Shown: positions 16,826 through 25,546, counted from the first letter of the stretch. The stretch: DNA of 64,000 nt from JBDIAG01 sp963835085 (GCA_963835085.1 CAWIED010000002.1:248001-312000); one strand, 5' to 3'. Made by a program: numbers and translations. Notes: generated from the sequence alone by a model not told the origin.

Positions 16826-17967
16826 GCCGTACTCAGCACCAGACTCTCGCCGGCTGCACCCTGGCGATCACGGCTGATCGGCGCTCCGGTGAGCTGGCCG
16901 CGGCGCTGCAACGCCGCGGCGCAGCGGTGCGGCATGCGCCGGCCCTGAGCATCGTCCCGCACGTGAACGACGCTGAGCTGGTCGAACGGACCAGAGACCT
17001 GCTCGCGGACCCTCCCGACATTGTGGTGGTCACGACCGGCATCGGCCTGCGCGGCTGGGTGGAGGCGGCCGACGCCGCTGGCCTGGCGGAACGGCTGCTC
17101 GGCGCGCTGTCTCGCGCCCGCTTGGTGGCCCGTGGGCCCAAGGCGCGAGGGGCCTTGCAGGCCAACGGACTTCAGCCAGACTGGGTGGCCGAGTCGGAGA
17201 CCTCGGCCGAGATCATCGACGTGCTCGTCGACGAAGGGGTCGAGCGCCTGTCGATCGCCGTCCAACACCATGGCGCCGGCGACGACGGGCTGCACGAGGC
17301 GCTCACCCAGGCGGGTGCGCGAGTGCGCGATCTGGTCGTCTACCGATGGGGCCCGCCACCGGACGAACAGCTGGTGGCGGCGTCCACCCGGTGGGCCGCC
17401 ACGGGCGAGGTGGACGGCGTCGTCTACACCTCCGCCCCCGGGGTGGCAGCGTGGCTGTCGGTCGCGCAGCGGGAGGGGTTGCTCGACGACATCCGGCAGC
17501 GGGCCCGGGAGGGCGGCGTCGTACATGCCTGCGTTGGACCGGTGGCGGCAGCACCCTTGAAAGCCGTCGGAGTGCCGACTCTTCAGCCCGAACGCAGCCG
17601 GATGGGTGCGCTCGTGCGCACCATCATCGCCCATTTCGAGGCCGAGGCCGAGGCATCCACCCTCACCCAGGGTGGTCGGCTCACGGTTCGTTCGGGGGGC
17701 GCCCTGCTCGACGGACGGTACGTCGCTCTGTCGCCGGGGCCCCTCGCTGTGCTGCGAGAACTGACTCGGGCCAACGGAGACGTGGTCGCGCGCGAACGTC
17801 TGTTGGCCGTGTTGCCGGGCGAATCCACCGACCCGCATGCGGCAGAAGTGGCGGTTGCCCGGTTGCGTGAAGGGCTGGCCGTCCCAGGAATCGTCGGCAC
17901 GGTGGTGAAACGGGGCTATCGGCTGGGCATCGCCGCCTCTGGCGGCGAAGACTCCGCTGTGATGTGA
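16822..17967 (+). CDS. uroporphyrinogen-III synthase fused to a winged-helix DNA-binding domain
   Basis: 381 aa. Residues 1-270 form a HemD fold (GCTLAITADRRSGELAAALQ, TTGIGLRGWVEA, ARGPKARGALQANG, YTSAPGVAAWL). This would cyclise hydroxymethylbilane to uroporphyrinogen III, the precursor of the siroheme that NirB needs. Residues about 290-375 are an OmpR-type C-terminal winged helix (LSPGPLAVLRELTRANGDVV, HAAEVAVARLREGL, VVKRGYRLG). The same architecture is known next to nir genes in other actinomycetes (Rv0260c-like). The GTG start overlaps the nirD stop (GTGA), tying it to nitrite reduction. Whether it is an enzyme, a regulator or both cannot be decided from sequence. Confidence 0.88.
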   Translation: MSRTQHQTLAGCTLAITADRRSGELAAALQRRGAAVRHAPALSIVPHVNDAELVERTRDLLADPPDIVVVTTGIGLRGWVEAADAAGLAERLLGALSRARLVARGPKARGALQANGLQPDWVAESETSAEIIDVLVDEGVERLSIAVQHHGAGDDGLHEALTQAGARVRDLVVYRWGPPPDEQLVAASTRWAATGEVDGVVYTSAPGVAAWLSVAQREGLLDDIRQRAREGGVVHACVGPVAAAPLKAVGVPTLQPERSRMGALVRTIIAHFEAEAEASTLTQGGRLTVRSGGALLDGRYVALSPGPLAVLRELTRANGDVVARERLLAVLPGESTDPHAAEVAVARLREGLAVPGIVGTVVKRGYRLGIAASGGEDSAVM

Positions 17968-17974
17968 TCTGTTC

Positions 17975-18472
17975 GTGACCAAACCGGATGACTTAGGGCC
18001 GACGCCGATCAAGGGTGACTACGAGGCCAGCCCCACCGACTGGGTACGGGCTCAAGTTGAGCAGATCGAGGCAGCCGGCGACACGACTCAGGTGCAGCAT
18101 CCCTTGGGGCTGCAGGTCGTGCTGCTCACCATGCGCGGGGCCAAGAGCGGCAAGGTGCGCAAGGTGCCGTTGATGCGGGTGGAGCACGACGGCGCCTACT
18201 TGGCGGTGGCGAGCAAGGGCGGCGCTCCCGATCACCCCCAGTGGTATTACAACCTGGTGGCCGACCCTGACCTCGACCTGATGGACGGCCGGGTAAACCG
18301 CCCTTTCCGGGCGCACCTGGCCGAGGGGCCCGAGCGGGCGCTGTGGTGGGAGCGCGCCGTCGCGGCCTTTCCTCCCTACGCCGACTATGCAGAGCGCACC
18401 GAGCGCCAGATTCCCGTGTTCGTTCTCGAGCCGCGCGATGACGGGTCGGCCAGGGCTCGTTCCAACCAGTGA
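17975..18472 (+). CDS. Ddn-like deazaflavin (F420)-dependent nitroreductase-family protein
   Basis: 165 aa. It reads TMRGAKSGKVRKVPLMRVEHDGAYLAVASKGG then HPQWYYNLVADPDLDL, the hallmark of the PF04075/DUF385 family of F420H2-dependent reductases (Ddn and relatives). It suggests the host makes F420, although no F420 synthesis gene is in the window. GTG 17975 lies 7 bp after the HemD-like gene, and its TGA overlaps the GTG of the next gene, so it belongs to the same transcript. Substrate unknown: quinones, nitro compounds or others. Confidence 0.85.
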   Translation: MTKPDDLGPTPIKGDYEASPTDWVRAQVEQIEAAGDTTQVQHPLGLQVVLLTMRGAKSGKVRKVPLMRVEHDGAYLAVASKGGAPDHPQWYYNLVADPDLDLMDGRVNRPFRAHLAEGPERALWWERAVAAFPPYADYAERTERQIPVFVLEPRDDGSARARSNQ

Positions 18473-19662
18473 CTCAGCCACAGGTGGTGGTGGTCGGCGG
18501 CGGATTGGTGGGCCTGGCCACCGCCTACGCCCTCGTGCAGCGCGGGGTACGCGTCTGTGTGGTGGAGAAGGAGACTGTCTGCGGACTGCATCAGTCCGGG
18601 CACACGTCAGGGGTGGTGCAGTCAGGGGTGTACTGCAGGCCGGGGAGCCTGAAGCTGCGGCTGACGTTGGAGGGTTCCGCCGCCTTGGAGCGGTTCTGTG
18701 CCGAACGCGGCATCGGGTTTCGCCGCACCGGTCAGTTGGTGGTGGCCACGAACGCGGCGGAGCTGAAGCGGCTCGCCGACCTGGCCCGGCGCGCCGACGC
18801 CAACCAGGTATCCGTCCAGCCCTTGAGCCTGGCGCAGGTGCGGCAACGTGAGCCGCACCTGCTGGCCGTCGCCGGGTTGTGGGTGGAGCAGTCCGGGTTG
18901 TGTGACTACCCGGGGGTGGTGACGGCCCTGAGCGAGGAGCTGGCCGCCCGCGGAGTCGAGTTCCTGATGGACACCAGGGCCCTGCGCGTCTATGAGCGCT
19001 CGGGTCGCGCCCACGTGCTGGTGCAGGACGACGAGCGCACCCGGGCCGTGACTGCGAACCAGGCGGTGGTGTGCGCCGGGCTGTTTGCCGACCGGCTCTA
19101 TCCGAGCCGTCCCGGATCGCGAAATGGCATCCAGATCGCACCTTTTCGCAGCGAGTACGCAGAGCTGGTGCAGCCTGCGGCAGACCTGGTGCACGGGCTG
19201 GTGCATCCGGTGCCCGATCCGGCGTCACCGTTCGTCGACCTGGAGATCGTCCGCGGTCTCGACGGCCGGGTGCGGGTGGCCTCCACGGTCGTGCCGGCGT
19301 TGTCGCGAGAGGGTTACCGTCGCCGCGACGTGAACCTGGCCGACCTGCGGGAGTCGATGGCCTTCGCCGGCACCTGGCGCCTGGCGCGGCGCAACCTGCG
19401 GTTCGCGTTGGGCCAGGCGACCCGGTCGGTGGTCAAGCCTGCTCTCGTGCATTCGGTGCGCCGGCTGCTGCCCGGGGTGTCCGCGCGTGACCTGGTGTCA
19501 TCCGGGTCAGGAGTGCGTGCCCACGCGGTGCGCGACGACGGAACCCTGGTGGACGACTTCGAGATCCGCCGGGTCGGCCCGGTGCTGCATGTGCTCAATG
19601 CTCCGTCGCCGGCGGCCACTGCGTGCCTGGCGCTGGGGGAACATCTGGCCCAGCAGCTTTAA
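18469..19662 (+). CDS. lhgO: L-2-hydroxyglutarate oxidase (FAD-dependent, LhgO type)
   Basis: 397 aa. N-terminal FAD motif VVVVGGGLVGLATAYALVQRG, followed by VVEKE and the LhgO-like block SGHTSGVVQSGVYCRPGSLK that contacts flavin and substrate. The C-terminus SGSGVRAHAVRDDGTLVDDF plus HVLNAPSPAATACLALGE is characteristic. It oxidises L-2-hydroxyglutarate to 2-oxoglutarate, passing electrons to the quinone pool or oxygen. The GTG start overlaps the previous stop (GTGA). Its presence behind the nitrogen genes may reflect 2-oxoglutarate salvage; that link is inference. Confidence 0.9.
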   Translation: MTQPQVVVVGGGLVGLATAYALVQRGVRVCVVEKETVCGLHQSGHTSGVVQSGVYCRPGSLKLRLTLEGSAALERFCAERGIGFRRTGQLVVATNAAELKRLADLARRADANQVSVQPLSLAQVRQREPHLLAVAGLWVEQSGLCDYPGVVTALSEELAARGVEFLMDTRALRVYERSGRAHVLVQDDERTRAVTANQAVVCAGLFADRLYPSRPGSRNGIQIAPFRSEYAELVQPAADLVHGLVHPVPDPASPFVDLEIVRGLDGRVRVASTVVPALSREGYRRRDVNLADLRESMAFAGTWRLARRNLRFALGQATRSVVKPALVHSVRRLLPGVSARDLVSSGSGVRAHAVRDDGTLVDDFEIRRVGPVLHVLNAPSPAATACLALGEHLAQQL

Positions 19663-19725
19663 GGGCCCGCCGACAAGTAACCGCTTATTTCCCGGTGCGC
19701 CCTAAGCCGTCGATACCCTCCCGGA

Positions 19726-20541
19726 ATGGACGCAGCAATGGCCGCCGAACGCGACCGGTACCTCACCGCCTGGCGCCAGGGAGTCGATGACTTGCTTCTG
19801 GTCATGGACGAGCTAGTCCCGGAAGACCTGGCGAAGCCCACCGACTGCCCGGGCTGGACGGTGCACGACGTGGTGGCCCATCTCGCGGCGATCGAGTCGG
19901 ATTTGGCCAACGGGACCAGATCGCTGGCCGGCCCGTCGGCCGGGGCTCGAGCGATCTCGGCGGAGTACACGCAGGCGGGAGTAGCTGCCCGCGCAGGACG
20001 TACTCTCGCCGAATTGCGAGCGGAATTCGCGCGCTCGGCCGACCGGCGTGCGGCGGCGCTCGCGGCGGATCCGCCGGACGATCTCGACGCACCCGCGTGG
20101 CTGTCGCCCAGCGACGTGAACTGGGATTGGCGCACTCTGTTGCGAAACCGCGTGGTCGACGTGTGGGTGCATGAGCAGGACATTCGTCGCGCCGTGGGCA
20201 GGCCGGGCAACCTCGACTCCCCGGCCGCCGAGGTGGTGGTGCGCACCTTCGCCGGCGCGTTGCCGTTCGTCGTGGGGCGCAAGGTGCGTCCGCCGGTGGG
20301 CACGGTGATCGAGCTGGACGTCGACGGCTTGCCCCTGCAGCGGTTGGTCATCGACGACTCCGGCCGCTGCGTGATGGCACCGGCGGATGAGCGTGCCGTC
20401 GCGGTCACAGTGCGGCTGAGCCGGGAGGCATTGACCCTTCTCGGGGCCGGCCGCCGAAGGCCAGGCGATGTGGCTGCATCGGTGGCCGGGGATGTCGAGC
20501 TGGGCGAGCGGATTCTCGCCAGCCTTGCGGTGACGCCCTGA
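19726..20541 (+). CDS. maleylpyruvate isomerase/DinB-like protein (TIGR03083 type)
   Basis: 271 aa. The N-terminal four-helix DinB-like domain has LVPEDLAKPTDCPGWTVHDVVAHLA, with metal-ligand His in VVAHL and further ligands in VWVHEQDIRRAVG. The C-terminal SCP2/MDMPI-like part reads DGLPLQRLVIDDSGRC. Members of this family are thiol- (often mycothiol-) dependent enzymes in actinobacteria. ATG 19726 is the first start in the family region. It is monocistronic as far as can be seen and is followed by a tandem-repeat spacer. Confidence 0.8.
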   Translation: MDAAMAAERDRYLTAWRQGVDDLLLVMDELVPEDLAKPTDCPGWTVHDVVAHLAAIESDLANGTRSLAGPSAGARAISAEYTQAGVAARAGRTLAELRAEFARSADRRAAALAADPPDDLDAPAWLSPSDVNWDWRTLLRNRVVDVWVHEQDIRRAVGRPGNLDSPAAEVVVRTFAGALPFVVGRKVRPPVGTVIELDVDGLPLQRLVIDDSGRCVMAPADERAVAVTVRLSREALTLLGAGRRRPGDVAASVAGDVELGERILASLAVTP

Positions 20542-20550
20542 CCTACCCGG

Positions 20551-20660
20551 CGCGCCTGAACTCCCCGTCCGCCTGAACTACCGGGCCGCCTGAACTACCG
20601 GATTGGCTGGACTACCGGCCCGCCTGAACTACCGGCCCGCCTGAACTGCCGGCCTGCCTG
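20551..20660. repeat. short tandem repeats, GCCTGAACTACCGG
   Basis: About six imperfect head-to-tail units of 17-19 bp built around GCCTGAACTACCGG (variants GCCTGAACTCCCCG, GGCTGGACTACCGG, GCCTGAACTGCCGG). They lie between the convergent DinB-like gene and the rpiB-like gene. Non-coding; function unknown. Confidence 0.8.
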
Positions 20661-20700
20661 GCGAGCCGTTACCCGCGAGCCAGCGCCCTGGCCCTCCGCG

Positions 20701-21171
20701 TCAGGCTTCGAGACGGGGGAGGTGCCGCTGATCGATGTCGACCACCTTGCCCACCCGGCGGGCGTACTTAGGCTCGTCGGTGCCGAGGTAGCTGGTGTCC
20801 ATCCAGGCCTCCACGCAGGCCAGCGCGATGGCCGAGCCGATGATCTTGCCGCCCAGGCACAGCACGTTGGTGTCGGAGTGCGAGCGGGCCAGCCCGGCGC
20901 AGAACGGGTCTTGAGCCACGGCGGCGAAGACGGCCGGCACCTTGTTGGCGATCATGGCGCTGCCGTAGCCCACGCCGTCGACGAACAGGCCCCGTTCGGC
21001 TTCGCCGCGGGCCACCGCCAATGCTGCCGGGTAAACGTAATCGGGTAGGTCGCAAGCGGTTTCGTCATCGGGCCCGAAATCGTGTACGTCGTGGCCGCGG
21101 GCTTCCAGCCAGCCGGCGATCTCGCGTTTGAGGGCGTAGCCGGCGTGGTCGGAGGCCATGGCGATGCGCAT
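20701..21171 (-). CDS. RpiB/LacAB-family sugar-phosphate isomerase, catalytic Cys absent
   Basis: 156 aa. The fold signatures are clear: MRIAMASDHAGYALKREI, the DFGPDD loop, ANKVPAVFAAV, NVLCLGGKIIG and a C-terminal RRVGKVVDID. The phosphate/anion loop reads FVDGVGYGSAMIANK where ribose-5-phosphate isomerase B has CGTGIGMSIAANK. So the Cys used as base in E. coli RpiB is Asp here, and the Glu used in the mycobacterial type is also absent. It may therefore act on another sugar phosphate, such as a tetrulose phosphate as in erythritol-pathway RpiB paralogues. No pathway neighbours are adjacent. Confidence 0.85.
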   Translation of the reverse strand: MRIAMASDHAGYALKREIAGWLEARGHDVHDFGPDDETACDLPDYVYPAALAVARGEAERGLFVDGVGYGSAMIANKVPAVFAAVAQDPFCAGLARSHSDTNVLCLGGKIIGSAIALACVEAWMDTSYLGTDEPKYARRVGKVVDIDQRHLPRLEA

Positions 21172-21263
21172 GGCCCGACGTTACGCCGCTCGGTTGCTCA
21201 GTGGTGGAGCGTGTCGGGCTCGCGTACCCGCTTGATGCCGTACCGGGCCGTCTAGCCGAACTA

Positions 21264-21480
21264 GGTGCCAACCGCGGCGAATGCGCCGCGTGCGGCACCA
21301 CCTAACGACCCCAACCCCGGCCCGGGCCCTCAATCGGGTGCCAACCGCGGCGAATGCACCGCGTACAACACCACCTAACGACCCCAACCCCGGCTCCGGC
21401 CCTCAGCCCAGTGCCAACCGCGGCAACTTCACCGCGAACGGCACCACCCAACGATTCCGGACAGTGATGCGTCGAGTCTG
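21264..21480 (-). repeat. 73-bp tandem repeats, inverted copy
   Basis: Nearly three units with GGTGCCAACCGCGGC (variant AGTGCC) at 21264, 21337 and 21410, an exact 73-bp period. Read on the minus strand they align with the units at 2778-3057. Differences in the GGTGCC arm (GGTGTT opposite GGCACC) keep pairing through G-U wobbles in that RNA, which hints at selection on structure. Confidence 0.8.
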
Positions 21481-21514
21481 GTTTCGGCAGGGCTTGAAGG
21501 AGGGCGGTTTCGGA

Positions 21515-21554
21515 CGCTATGGCGATCCCCGCCGGACGGGGCATCGCCATAGCG
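21515..21554. repeat. hairpin, GCTATGGCGATCCCCG stem
   Basis: Left arm 21515-21531 and right arm 21537-21554 pair with one bulged base around a short CCGGA loop. This is the second copy of the hairpin at 2684-2722. Confidence 0.8.
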
Positions 21555-21907
21555 CAGGAAACCCTCCGGTCTGCGACTCTCGAAACCACCCTTTACGGAA
21601 GACCTGGACAGGTCGCGGCTTACCACCTCCCGGCTCCGTCCACCTGTCGCCCGGCTCTGCTCCTTCGCCTCTAGGCTGCCCGTGCGTCGCTGAACTGGCC
21701 CACCTGTTACAGCACCTCACCAGCGGCGTGCAGGCCCTGGCCTACCGGGCGCCGACAACGGGCTGCCCGTCCGTCGCTGCGCCACCTGGGTAAGGGCAGG
21801 GGCGCTTTAAACCCAGCCCTACCCCCACCGAACCTGCCTCGCGACACTCCACCACAGAGCTCGACACCCACATCAGGCGACTAACCGAACGGCATCGGGC
21901 CTAGTCC

Positions 21908-23374
21908 CAATACCGTTCAGTTAGCGATGGCTGACTTTGATGGTTGTCTGCTGGTCGGGTTGGGGGCAGGTGGCGTGGGCGGCGCGTTTGACGTGCCATT
22001 TGGTGTATTTCCGCTTGATCACGCGCGGGGCTGAGCGGCGCCGCCGGGCGGGGTTGAGCCGTCGCAGGAGTCGGCGGAGGAAGTCGAGCCAGCTTGGGCT
22101 GTCGGTGGGGTTGTGGTCAGGGGGAAAAGACGCCCGGGTGGGCGAGGGTCTGGCGGGTGATGCGTAGCGCGGCGACGAAGCTGACCCGGTCGGGGTCGTG
22201 CCCGGAATGGGTCGCGGCCTCGGCCATCAGGGAACGGATCGCGAAGTGGCAGCACAGATGGCCCCAGATCTCTTGGAGCACCAGGTCGGGTGACTTGCTG
22301 CGTAGCACGGTGCGTGGCCCGCGTTGGTGGGTCTTGAGCTCGTCGAAGATCGACTCGATCTCCCAACGTTGCGCGTAGGCCGCAGCGAGATCGGTCGCGC
22401 TGGCCTGGCCGGGATCTAAGACGGTGGTGAAAAGCCGATAGCTGTGGGGGTTCTCGCGGCCGTCGTCGAGGGTGTAGTCGATCACGCGCACTCGCATCGG
22501 ATCCGCGGAACGGGCCTCGGCGGAGTGAGTCTGGCGCAGGTCTGCCAGCCAGGAGCCGTCAGGAAGGTCCTCGAGATGGACCGGCTTGGGTCCGGACTTG
22601 TCGGTGCGGATACGCCACAACAGGTCCGCGCCGCTGCCCGATCGCCTTGCGCCACAGGGCATAGGAGAAGAACCCGCGGTCCGCGGTCAGCAGCATCCCC
22701 GGCGCCAGCCGGTCCAGGAGACGATCAGCCAAGACGGCCTCGGACTCGGGGTAGCTGCCGACCTGAGCTGCGAAGACCGCGTGCGTGCCACACTCGGCCA
22801 GCGCGACAACCCGGGCCTGAGGGAAGGCCGCCCGCTCGCCCTTGTTCACCCCCGGCCGGCCGAAGTACTCGGCATTCACCGTGGTGTCGGCGACATCGAG
22901 ACACGTCCCATCGACCGCGACCAGCCGCCGCCCGGCCAGCCACACCCCCGCCGTCTCGTCGGTACCGATCGGTCTGGCGACCCTCTCGAACAACACTGCC
23001 AGCGGCTGCGCACCCAACCGTGCTCGGGCCTGGAAAATCGCCGACTTGCTCGGCGGACTGTACGTCTCAGTCCACCCCGAGGCCCACGACAGCCCATCAG
23101 TCAACTGCGCCAACACATCCTCATAAGAGCCCTCCGAGTACAAAGCCATCCCGATCGAGAAATACGCCATCACCCGCGCCGGCAACGACCGATGACGCTG
23201 CTCAGTCCTACCGACCTGCGCGATCACCTCATCAACCAGCTCCGCCGGGAACACCCGCGTCAACACCCCCACCGACACCAGATCGGACAAGCGGCGCTCA
23301 GTCTCCGGCTTCTTCCATCCAGCACGCGGCATACCACCAAACTACACCGCTGTAACCTTAACTGAACGGTATTG
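21908..23374 (-). mobile_element. IS4-family insertion sequence, 1467 bp
   Basis: Perfect terminal inverted repeats CAATACCGTTCAGTTA (21908) and TAACTGAACGGTATTG (ends 23374) enclose one transposase reading frame on the minus strand. The 10-bp sequence GGCCTAGTCC is directly repeated on both sides (21898-21907 and 23375-23384), a target duplication of the size usual for IS4. The right copy contains the stop codon of murI, so insertion left that gene intact. The left flank is a sequence resembling the element's own end. The transposase is frameshifted, so this copy is probably not autonomous. Confidence 0.9.
21921..23332 (-). pseudogene. IS4-family transposase, two frameshifts
   Basis: Reading from ATG 23332, the first frame gives RRLVAVDGTCLDVADT (first catalytic Asp) and ADRGFFSYALWRKAI (second Asp). 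Near 22640 the reading moves to another frame that continues SGADLLWRIRTDKSG and RWEIESIFDELKTHQRG, the DDE Glu with Y-(2)-R-(3)-E-(6)-K-like spacing. Near 22125, at a run of C residues (TTTTCCCCCTGA), it shifts again to finish PSWLDFLRRLLRR and RVIKRKYTKWHVKR, ending inside the left terminal repeat. Together the three pieces make one full-length protein of about 470 aa. Either the element has decayed or base-calling errors exist in homopolymers. Confidence 0.85.
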
Positions 23375-23377
23375 GGC

Positions 23378-24148
23378 CTAGTCCAGGGCTGGCACGTGAT
23401 CGAGCAGCCGGCGGCCCTGAGGGTAGGCAGCCACCGCTGCCGGCAGCTGGCCGGGGCGTCCGCTGAGCACCACGTCGATCCGCCCGCTGCCGGTGAGCGG
23501 CCGGCCGAGCGCGGCGATCCGGCGCAGCGTCTGCCGGGCGACGGCCGGGGCGCTGTCGACGAGGGTGACCTGGGGCAGTCGGGCCAGGATGCGGTCGGCC
23601 ACTAACGGGTAGTGCGTGCAGCCGAGCACGATGGCCGGACAGTCGGGCGGCGTGGCCGCCACCGCCGCGTCGAGCGCCGGCTCGATGAGCTCGTCCCGGC
23701 CGGAGTCGATGGCCTCCGCGAGCGCGTGGCAGGCCACCGGGGTCACCGCACGATCGGCCGCGAACGCCTCGATGAGGCTCTGCTGGTAGGCGCTCGCCGT
23801 GGTGGTGGCGGTGGCCCAGACGGCGAACCGGTCGAAGGCTGCCGCAGCGGGCTTGATCGCGGGAACCGTTGCAATCACGGGAATCTCAGGTTCGAGCTCG
23901 GCGCGAAGGGCGTCGAGCGCCACGACGCTGGCCGTGTTGCAGGGCACCACCACGGCCTGCACCGACAGCTCGCGCGCCGCCTCGACGGCCACGAAGACCC
24001 GCTCGATCACGCTCTCGCGCGAGCGGGGGCCCCAGGGGGCGCAGTCGGGGTCCATGCACAGCAGCAGGTCGAGGTCGGGCGACGACTCGGCCAGCAGGCT
24101 GGCCGTCGGAATCATGCCCAGGCCGGAATCGATCAGCGCCACACGCAT
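23378..24148 (-). CDS. murI: glutamate racemase
   Basis: 256 aa; interconverts L- and D-glutamate for peptidoglycan, without cofactor. The two catalytic Cys are in VVPCNTASVVALDAL and VLGCTHYPLVADRIL, with the substrate-binding ATVPAIKPAA between. The N-terminus MRVALIDSGLGMIP carries the first Asp-Ser pair (family VFDSGxGG; GG is replaced by GM here, slightly unusual). ATG 24148 is the family start; a much longer open frame upstream is antisense to ilvA and not real. The stop codon lies in the IS4 target duplication. It is cotranscribed behind ilvA with a 23-bp gap. Confidence 0.9.
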   Translation of the reverse strand: MRVALIDSGLGMIPTASLLAESSPDLDLLLCMDPDCAPWGPRSRESVIERVFVAVEAARELSVQAVVVPCNTASVVALDALRAELEPEIPVIATVPAIKPAAAAFDRFAVWATATTTASAYQQSLIEAFAADRAVTPVACHALAEAIDSGRDELIEPALDAAVAATPPDCPAIVLGCTHYPLVADRILARLPQVTLVDSAPAVARQTLRRIAALGRPLTGSGRIDVVLSGRPGQLPAAVAAYPQGRRLLDHVPALD

Positions 24149-24171
24149 GGGTCCATCTTGGCCCACCGCGC

Positions 24172-25437
24172 TCAGACCAAGAACCGGAACAGCGGACTGT
24201 CGGTGGGCACGGGCTCGATCCGCAGCCGGGCGGCGGCCATCCGTTGCAGCAGGGGCACCAGGTCGTCGGGGTGGGCGATCTCGATGCCCACCAGGGCGGG
24301 GCCCACCTCGCGATTGTTGCGTTTGACGTACTCGAAGAGCGTGATGTCGTCGTCGGGGCCGAGCACCTGGTCGAGAAAGCGGCGCAACGCACCGGGCTCC
24401 TGAGGGAACTCCACGAGGAAGTAGTACTTGCGACCCTCGAAGATCAGTGCCCGTTCCACCACCTCGGCGTAGCGGCTGACGTCGTTGTTGCCACCGGAGA
24501 GCACGCACACCACGCGCTGGCCGGGCTCGACCCGCACGGTGTCGCCGAGAGAGGCCGAGGCGAGGGCTCCGGCGGGCTCGGCGATGATGCCGTCTACCTG
24601 GTAGAGCTCGAGCATCTCGGCGCAGACCTTGCCCTCGTCGACCGGGCCTACGGCCACGCCGGCTGCCTGGATGAGCGGGAACGTCAGGCTGCCCACCTTG
24701 CCGACGGCCGCTCCGTCGACGAAGGTGTCGAGCTCGGCCAGTTGCACGGGCTCGCCCGCCTCCAGCGCGGCCGCCAGGCACGCGGCTCCGGCAGGCTCCA
24801 CGCCGGCGATCTGCACATCGGGATAGCGCGCCCGCAACCAGGTGGCGCAGCCGGCGAGCAGGCCCCCGCCGCCCACAGGAACGACGAGCACGTCGGGCTC
24901 GAACCCGGTCTGCTCCAGCAGCTGATCCATCAGCTCGATGGCGACGCTGCCCTGTCCGGCGATCGTGGCCGGGTGATCGAAGGCCGGGACGATGCTCGCG
25001 CCGGTGTGCTGCGCGTCCTGCTGGGCCATGCCGGCGGCCTCGTCGTAACTGTCGCCGAACAGAACGATCTCGATCGCCTTGCCTCCCAGGGAGGCGATCC
25101 GGTCGCGCTTCTGCCGCGGGGTGTTGCGGGGCAGGTAGACGCGGCCCTGGATGCCCAGTTGAGCGCATGCGTAGGCCACGCCTTGGGCATGATTTCCGGC
25201 GCTGGCGCACACCACGCCCCGGGCCCGCTCGAGCTCTGATAGCCCCCACATGAGGTTGAACGCGCCGCGCAGTTTGTAGGAGCGCACCGGTTGCAGGTCT
25301 TCGCGCTTGAGCCATACCTCGGCATCGAACAGCTCCGAGAGCCGCCGGCTCTGCTGCAGCGGCGTCTGCACCACGGTGCCCTCGAGCGCCCGGGCGGCGT
25401 CTTCGACCGCGTCGGCGTTCACTGCAAGGTTCTTCAC
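24172..25437 (-). CDS. ilvA: threonine ammonia-lyase (threonine deaminase)
   Basis: 421 aa; PLP-dependent deamination of threonine to 2-oxobutyrate, first step to isoleucine. PLP Lys in VRSYKLRGAFN, Asn/Gly loop in ASAGNHAQGVAYAC, phosphate loop PVGGGGLLAG, and LSGGNND near the C-terminal side. A C-terminal ACT-like regulatory domain (about residues 335-421) reads YYFLVEFPQEPGALRRFLDQ, so the enzyme is probably allosterically controlled. GTG 25437 has AGGAA about ten bases upstream. Divergence of function (catabolic versus biosynthetic) cannot be settled, but the ACT domain favours biosynthesis. Confidence 0.93.
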   Translation of the reverse strand: MKNLAVNADAVEDAARALEGTVVQTPLQQSRRLSELFDAEVWLKREDLQPVRSYKLRGAFNLMWGLSELERARGVVCASAGNHAQGVAYACAQLGIQGRVYLPRNTPRQKRDRIASLGGKAIEIVLFGDSYDEAAGMAQQDAQHTGASIVPAFDHPATIAGQGSVAIELMDQLLEQTGFEPDVLVVPVGGGGLLAGCATWLRARYPDVQIAGVEPAGAACLAAALEAGEPVQLAELDTFVDGAAVGKVGSLTFPLIQAAGVAVGPVDEGKVCAEMLELYQVDGIIAEPAGALASASLGDTVRVEPGQRVVCVLSGGNNDVSRYAEVVERALIFEGRKYYFLVEFPQEPGALRRFLDQVLGPDDDITLFEYVKRNNREVGPALVGIEIAHPDDLVPLLQRMAAARLRIEPVPTDSPLFRFLV

Positions 25438-25546
25438 GTCGTCTGATTCCTGTCCACAAGGTCGCGGCCCGATGCGCCCACGCTACGGCGCAAGCCGGCC
25501 AGGCCGTCGGGCGGACCACCGGCGTGGCACAAAAGGGGCCGGGCCC

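Larger units (their letters stand above)
21234..21897. repeat. MITE-like repeat block, copy 2 (inverted)
   Basis: The gene-free space between rpiB and the IS4-type element holds the same modules as 2415-3195 in reverse orientation: 73-bp units, the GCTATGGCGAT hairpin, GTCCACCTGTCGCCCG repeats and a CTAGGCTGCCCG segment. Its edges read GATGCCGTACCGG (21234) and TAACCGAACGGCATCG (21882-21897), again IS4-end-like and inverted. The right edge abuts GGCCTAGTCC, which is duplicated by the neighbouring IS. The stretch from about 21720 to 21880 shows nothing recognisable. Confidence 0.55.

Noticed and set aside
21834..21905. The sequence TAACCGAACGGCATCGGG left of the IS as the true IS4 left end
   Set aside because: The perfect inverted repeat and the 10-bp direct repeat fix the left end at 21908; the outer motif is a diverged, separate copy.
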